DNA from: Bacillota bacterium
Lineage (GTDB): Bacteria; Bacillota; Dethiobacteria; Dethiobacterales; Dethiobacteraceae
Assembly (NCBI GenBank): GCA_024650095.1
Contig: JANKMV010000092.1
Span: 1-7,646, forward strand
Direction: 5' to 3'
Length of the DNA stretch: 7,646 bases
Below, piece after piece: positions 5,008-7,646 of this stretch; positions within the stretch are counted from its first letter, which is position 1, and each line of letters starts with the position of its first letter. The notes beneath the pieces are model-generated. The model was not told where the DNA came from. It did not search any database and saw only the letters and a program-made list of their open reading frames with translations. The position numbers and the translations under genes were made by a program.

Positions 5008-6741
5008 ATGAAGGTGTTACGGTTATTTCAGCATCTGAAACCTTTTAAGACATTAATCATCATAACACTTGTCCTACTCGTTCTACGGTCATTGTCCGAT
5101 TTATACCTACCAACGATTACTGCCGATATTGTTAACATCGGTATTGTTGACGGCAATACCCAGTACATACTCCAAATGGGCGGCTTAATGACAGCTATTG
5201 CCGCATTCGGCGCTATCTCTTCCATCTTGGCAAGTTATCTTATCTCAAAAACAGCAAACGGTTTTAGTAAAGTGTTACGTGATGAAGTTTTTACAAAAGT
5301 TGAGAGCTTTTCTCTCCATGAATTCGATCAATTTGGAACAGCTTCTTTAATTACCCGTACTACAAATGATATCACGCAAATGCGTATGATTATGGATTTT
5401 GGTCTGCGTATGATGGTGATGGCACCCATCATGAGCGTGGGTAGTGTGGTAATGGCATTTACGAAGAACCCAACACTCGCTACCATTTTTATTGTTATAG
5501 TTCCCATTTTAGCTGTAGTGATATTTTTTATTATGCGCAGTGGTCTACCCCTTTTTCACGCGATGCAAGTGAGATTGGATAACTTAAACCTGGTATTACG
5601 CGAAGGCCTAATCGGTATTCGAGTCATCCGCGCATTTAATCGCGATCATTATGAAAGAGATCGTTTCCAAGCAGTAAACCAGGATTACGCCACCACTGCC
5701 GTTCGTGTAAACCGCATCATGGGCGCTTTAATGCCATTAGTGACATTACTAATGAATGTTGCGATCATCAGCATTGTATGGTTTGGCGGAATTCGTATTG
5801 ATTTGGGATATATGCAGGTAGGTGATCTCATAGCGTTTATCCAATACGCCATGCTTGTCATGTCTGCCTTAATTGCACTGACGCGAGTCTTTATTATTCT
5901 CCCACGCGCATCAGCTTCCGCATCTAGAATTAATGAAGTTCTTAATACGGATGCAAAAATAATCGATGCCCCTGAATTAGGACAAATAGAAGAAAAGTAT
6001 GGCTATGTAGAATTTAAAGATGTTTCATTCAGTTATCCTGGAGCAGAACGTCCCGCACTAAACAACATTTCCTTTGCTGCTGGCCCCGGCGAAGTAACAG
6101 CAATTATTGGTGGCACCGGCTCAGGGAAATCTACGTTAGCGAGCTTACTTCTTCGCTTTTACGATGTAGATAGCGGTAGTATCCTCGTTGATGGTCTAGA
6201 TATTCGTAAGTTAGGGCAAGAAGCATTGCGAAAAAAAATCGGCTATGTACCGCAACAGGCCGCTCTATTCTCGGGTACGATTCTAGCTAATATTCAATAT
6301 GGCAAAGACAATGCAAGTGCGGAAGAAATTGAGCATGCGACAAAAACAGCTCAGGCAAGCGAATTTATTTCACGCATGAAAGATGGCTTCGAAGCGATAA
6401 TCTCCCAGGCAGGCAAAAATGTATCCGGCGGTCAGAAACAACGTCTTGCCATCGCCAGAGCTCTCATCCGAAAACCAGAAATCTATGTTTTCGATGATTG
6501 TTTTTCCGCTCTTGATTACACAACGGATGCAAAATTGCGAGCAGCTCTTTACCAAGATACCGCTCAAGCGACTGTATTAATCGTGTCACAGCGAGTTAGC
6601 ACGGTGCAGAATGCAGACCGTATTATTGTCTTGGAAGCAGGCAAAATCATCGGTATGGGTACCCATGCCGAACTATCGGCAGATAATAAAGTCTACCAAG
6701 AAATTATTGCCTCTCAGTTAACAGAGGAGGAGATTGCATGA
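5008..6741 (+). CDS. ABC half-exporter with degenerate ATP site (BmrC/LmrC-like subunit)
   Basis: This 577-residue protein fuses a six-helix type I exporter membrane domain (about residues 13-300) to an ATPase domain (about 333-577). Motifs are Walker A GGTGSGKST (368-376), Q-loop Gln416 in GYVPQQAALF, signature VSGGQ (472-476), Walker B IYVFDD (492-497) and D-loop SALD (500-503). Two key residues differ from canonical ATPases: position 497 is Asp instead of the catalytic Glu, and position 528 is Gln instead of the switch His (IVSQRVST). This is the known pattern of the non-hydrolysing site in heterodimeric multidrug exporters such as BmrCD, LmrCD and TmrAB. The product should therefore pair with the protein encoded just downstream, whose start overlaps this stop (ATGA). 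ATG at 5008 is chosen from AGGGAG at 4997-5002; an in-frame GTG at 5002 overlaps the ribosome binding site. Actual substrate unknown. Confidence 0.94.
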   Translation: MKVLRLFQHLKPFKTLIIITLVLLVLRSLSDLYLPTITADIVNIGIVDGNTQYILQMGGLMTAIAAFGAISSILASYLISKTANGFSKVLRDEVFTKVESFSLHEFDQFGTASLITRTTNDITQMRMIMDFGLRMMVMAPIMSVGSVVMAFTKNPTLATIFIVIVPILAVVIFFIMRSGLPLFHAMQVRLDNLNLVLREGLIGIRVIRAFNRDHYERDRFQAVNQDYATTAVRVNRIMGALMPLVTLLMNVAIISIVWFGGIRIDLGYMQVGDLIAFIQYAMLVMSALIALTRVFIILPRASASASRINEVLNTDAKIIDAPELGQIEEKYGYVEFKDVSFSYPGAERPALNNISFAAGPGEVTAIIGGTGSGKSTLASLLLRFYDVDSGSILVDGLDIRKLGQEALRKKIGYVPQQAALFSGTILANIQYGKDNASAEEIEHATKTAQASEFISRMKDGFEAIISQAGKNVSGGQKQRLAIARALIRKPEIYVFDDCFSALDYTTDAKLRAALYQDTAQATVLIVSQRVSTVQNADRIIVLEAGKIIGMGTHAELSADNKVYQEIIASQLTEEEIA

Positions 6742-7646
6742 GCGACAAGAGTAGACAAGAGAGCCCGCCGCCAGGCTTAAATGCCGGAGGAGGGGCACGG
6801 CTTGGCATGGCTGCGCCCGCAGAGAAGGCAAAAGATTTTCACGGAACGTTACGAAGGCTCCTCTTCTATATTCGCCCCTATAGAGTGCAACTTCTATTTG
6901 TAGCATTCGCCGCTGTACTTGGTACAATTTTCAGTATTTTTAGCCCAAAAATTTTAGGGCAGGCGACGACCATTATCTTTCAAGGGGTAATCGCTAGAGT
7001 AAACGGCGATTCGAGTGCCATCATAGATTTTGGTAGCATAGGACAGATCGTACAACTTTTACTCGGTCTCTACCTTGCAAGTGCTGCTTTCATTTACCTA
7101 GAGCAATTTATCATGGCTGGCGTGGCGCAGAAAGTTGTCTATGATATGCGCACAGATGTAAGCCGAAAGCTTAGGCGCCTGCCGTTAAAATATTTCGATA
7201 CACATACACATGGTGAAATTCTAAGCCGCGTGACAAATGATATGGATACCGTTGGCAGTACACTGCAACAAAGTATGACACAATTTATTACCTCTATTGT
7301 CACTCTTTCCGGTATTTTAATCATGATGCTATCCATTAGTACTTGGATGACACTCATTTCCCTTATAACACTGCCACTAACATTCCTTATTACTAAAAAA
7401 ATTGCAAAAATATCACAAAAAAACTTTGCTGCTCAGCAGCGCGAGTTAGGAAAGCTTAACGGTCATGTAGAAGAAATGTACGGTAGCCATGTGATCGTGA
7501 AAGCTTTTGGTAATGAAAAGAAATCCATACAAGAGTTTAAAGATATCAATGGGCGCTTATATGAAGCAGGTCAACAGGCGCAATTTGTTTCCGGTTTAAT
7601 CATGCCACTAATCGGTTTTCTTAACAATATAGGCTATGTACTCATT
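6738..7646 (+). CDS. ABC half-exporter, partner subunit, N-terminal 303 residues (3' end outside window)
   Basis: The frame is open to the right edge and covers almost all of the membrane domain; the ATPase domain lies beyond. The protein starts with a 35-residue soluble extension rich in Pro, Gly and Ala (ESPPPGLNAGGGARLG). It then has AEKAKDFHGTLRRLLFYIRPYR, a lead-in common in Gram-positive partner subunits. Membrane segments are at about 50-70, 104-127, 180-203, 205-222 and from 285 on. The first intracellular loop carries YDMRTDVSRKLRRLPLKYFD and HGEILSRVTNDMDTV, the classic type I exporter coupling region. The loop near 248-270 holds VKAFGNEKKS. Its start overlaps the upstream stop by 4 nt, with GAGGAGGA (6724-6731) as ribosome binding site, so the two subunits should be made in equal amounts. 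By analogy with BmrD it should supply the catalytically competent ATP site, but those residues are not in the window. Confidence 0.93.
   Translation, partial: MSDKSRQESPPPGLNAGGGARLGMAAPAEKAKDFHGTLRRLLFYIRPYRVQLLFVAFAAVLGTIFSIFSPKILGQATTIIFQGVIARVNGDSSAIIDFGSIGQIVQLLLGLYLASAAFIYLEQFIMAGVAQKVVYDMRTDVSRKLRRLPLKYFDTHTHGEILSRVTNDMDTVGSTLQQSMTQFITSIVTLSGILIMMLSISTWMTLISLITLPLTFLITKKIAKISQKNFAAQQRELGKLNGHVEEMYGSHVIVKAFGNEKKSIQEFKDINGRLYEAGQQAQFVSGLIMPLIGFLNNIGYVLI

Overview
The window looks like chromosomal DNA of a Gram-positive-type bacterium (Bacillota, most likely a Clostridia or Negativicutes lineage). The evidence is moderate-to-low G+C, strong purine-rich ribosome binding sites (AGGAGTG, GGGAGG, AGGGAGTG), sigma-A-like promoters with 17-bp spacers, and protein sequences that read like those families. 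The genus cannot be settled from sequence alone. I see no mobile element, CRISPR array, rRNA or tRNA.

Left third, minus strand. The 5' part of hisS (histidyl-tRNA synthetase) runs off the left edge. It has its own strong promoter and a leader of about 90 nt with two possible hairpins but no T-box. Upstream lie a FlK-like hotdog thioesterase of 132 residues and a 49-residue uncharacterised protein, probably co-transcribed and ended by a strong, bidirectional-looking terminator. A weak plus-strand promoter facing that terminator could make a short RNA of about 105 nt.

Middle, plus strand. An AT-rich divergent region (about 1432-1726) leads into a two-gene ABC transporter: an ATPase of 260 residues and a 623-residue, roughly 12-helix permease. 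The two genes overlap by ATGA and are closed by a near-perfect hairpin terminator. A perfect 9-bp inverted repeat sits just before the ATPase ribosome binding site.

Right part, plus strand. A MarR-family repressor gene is followed by two ABC half-exporter genes, the second cut by the right edge. The marR promoter is followed immediately by an inverted/direct repeat array of TTAGT-ACTAA type, the expected autoregulatory operator. The first half-exporter has a degenerate ATP site (Asp for the catalytic Glu, Gln for the switch His), so the pair should form an asymmetric heterodimeric multidrug-type exporter of the BmrCD/LmrCD/TmrAB kind.

Most of the window belongs to known families. The least explained items are the 49-residue protein, the inverted repeat ahead of the first ABC operon and its resemblance to the MarR operator, the FlK-like enzyme outside a fluorometabolite context, and the possible small RNA. 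I found no clear evidence of a wholly new multi-gene system.
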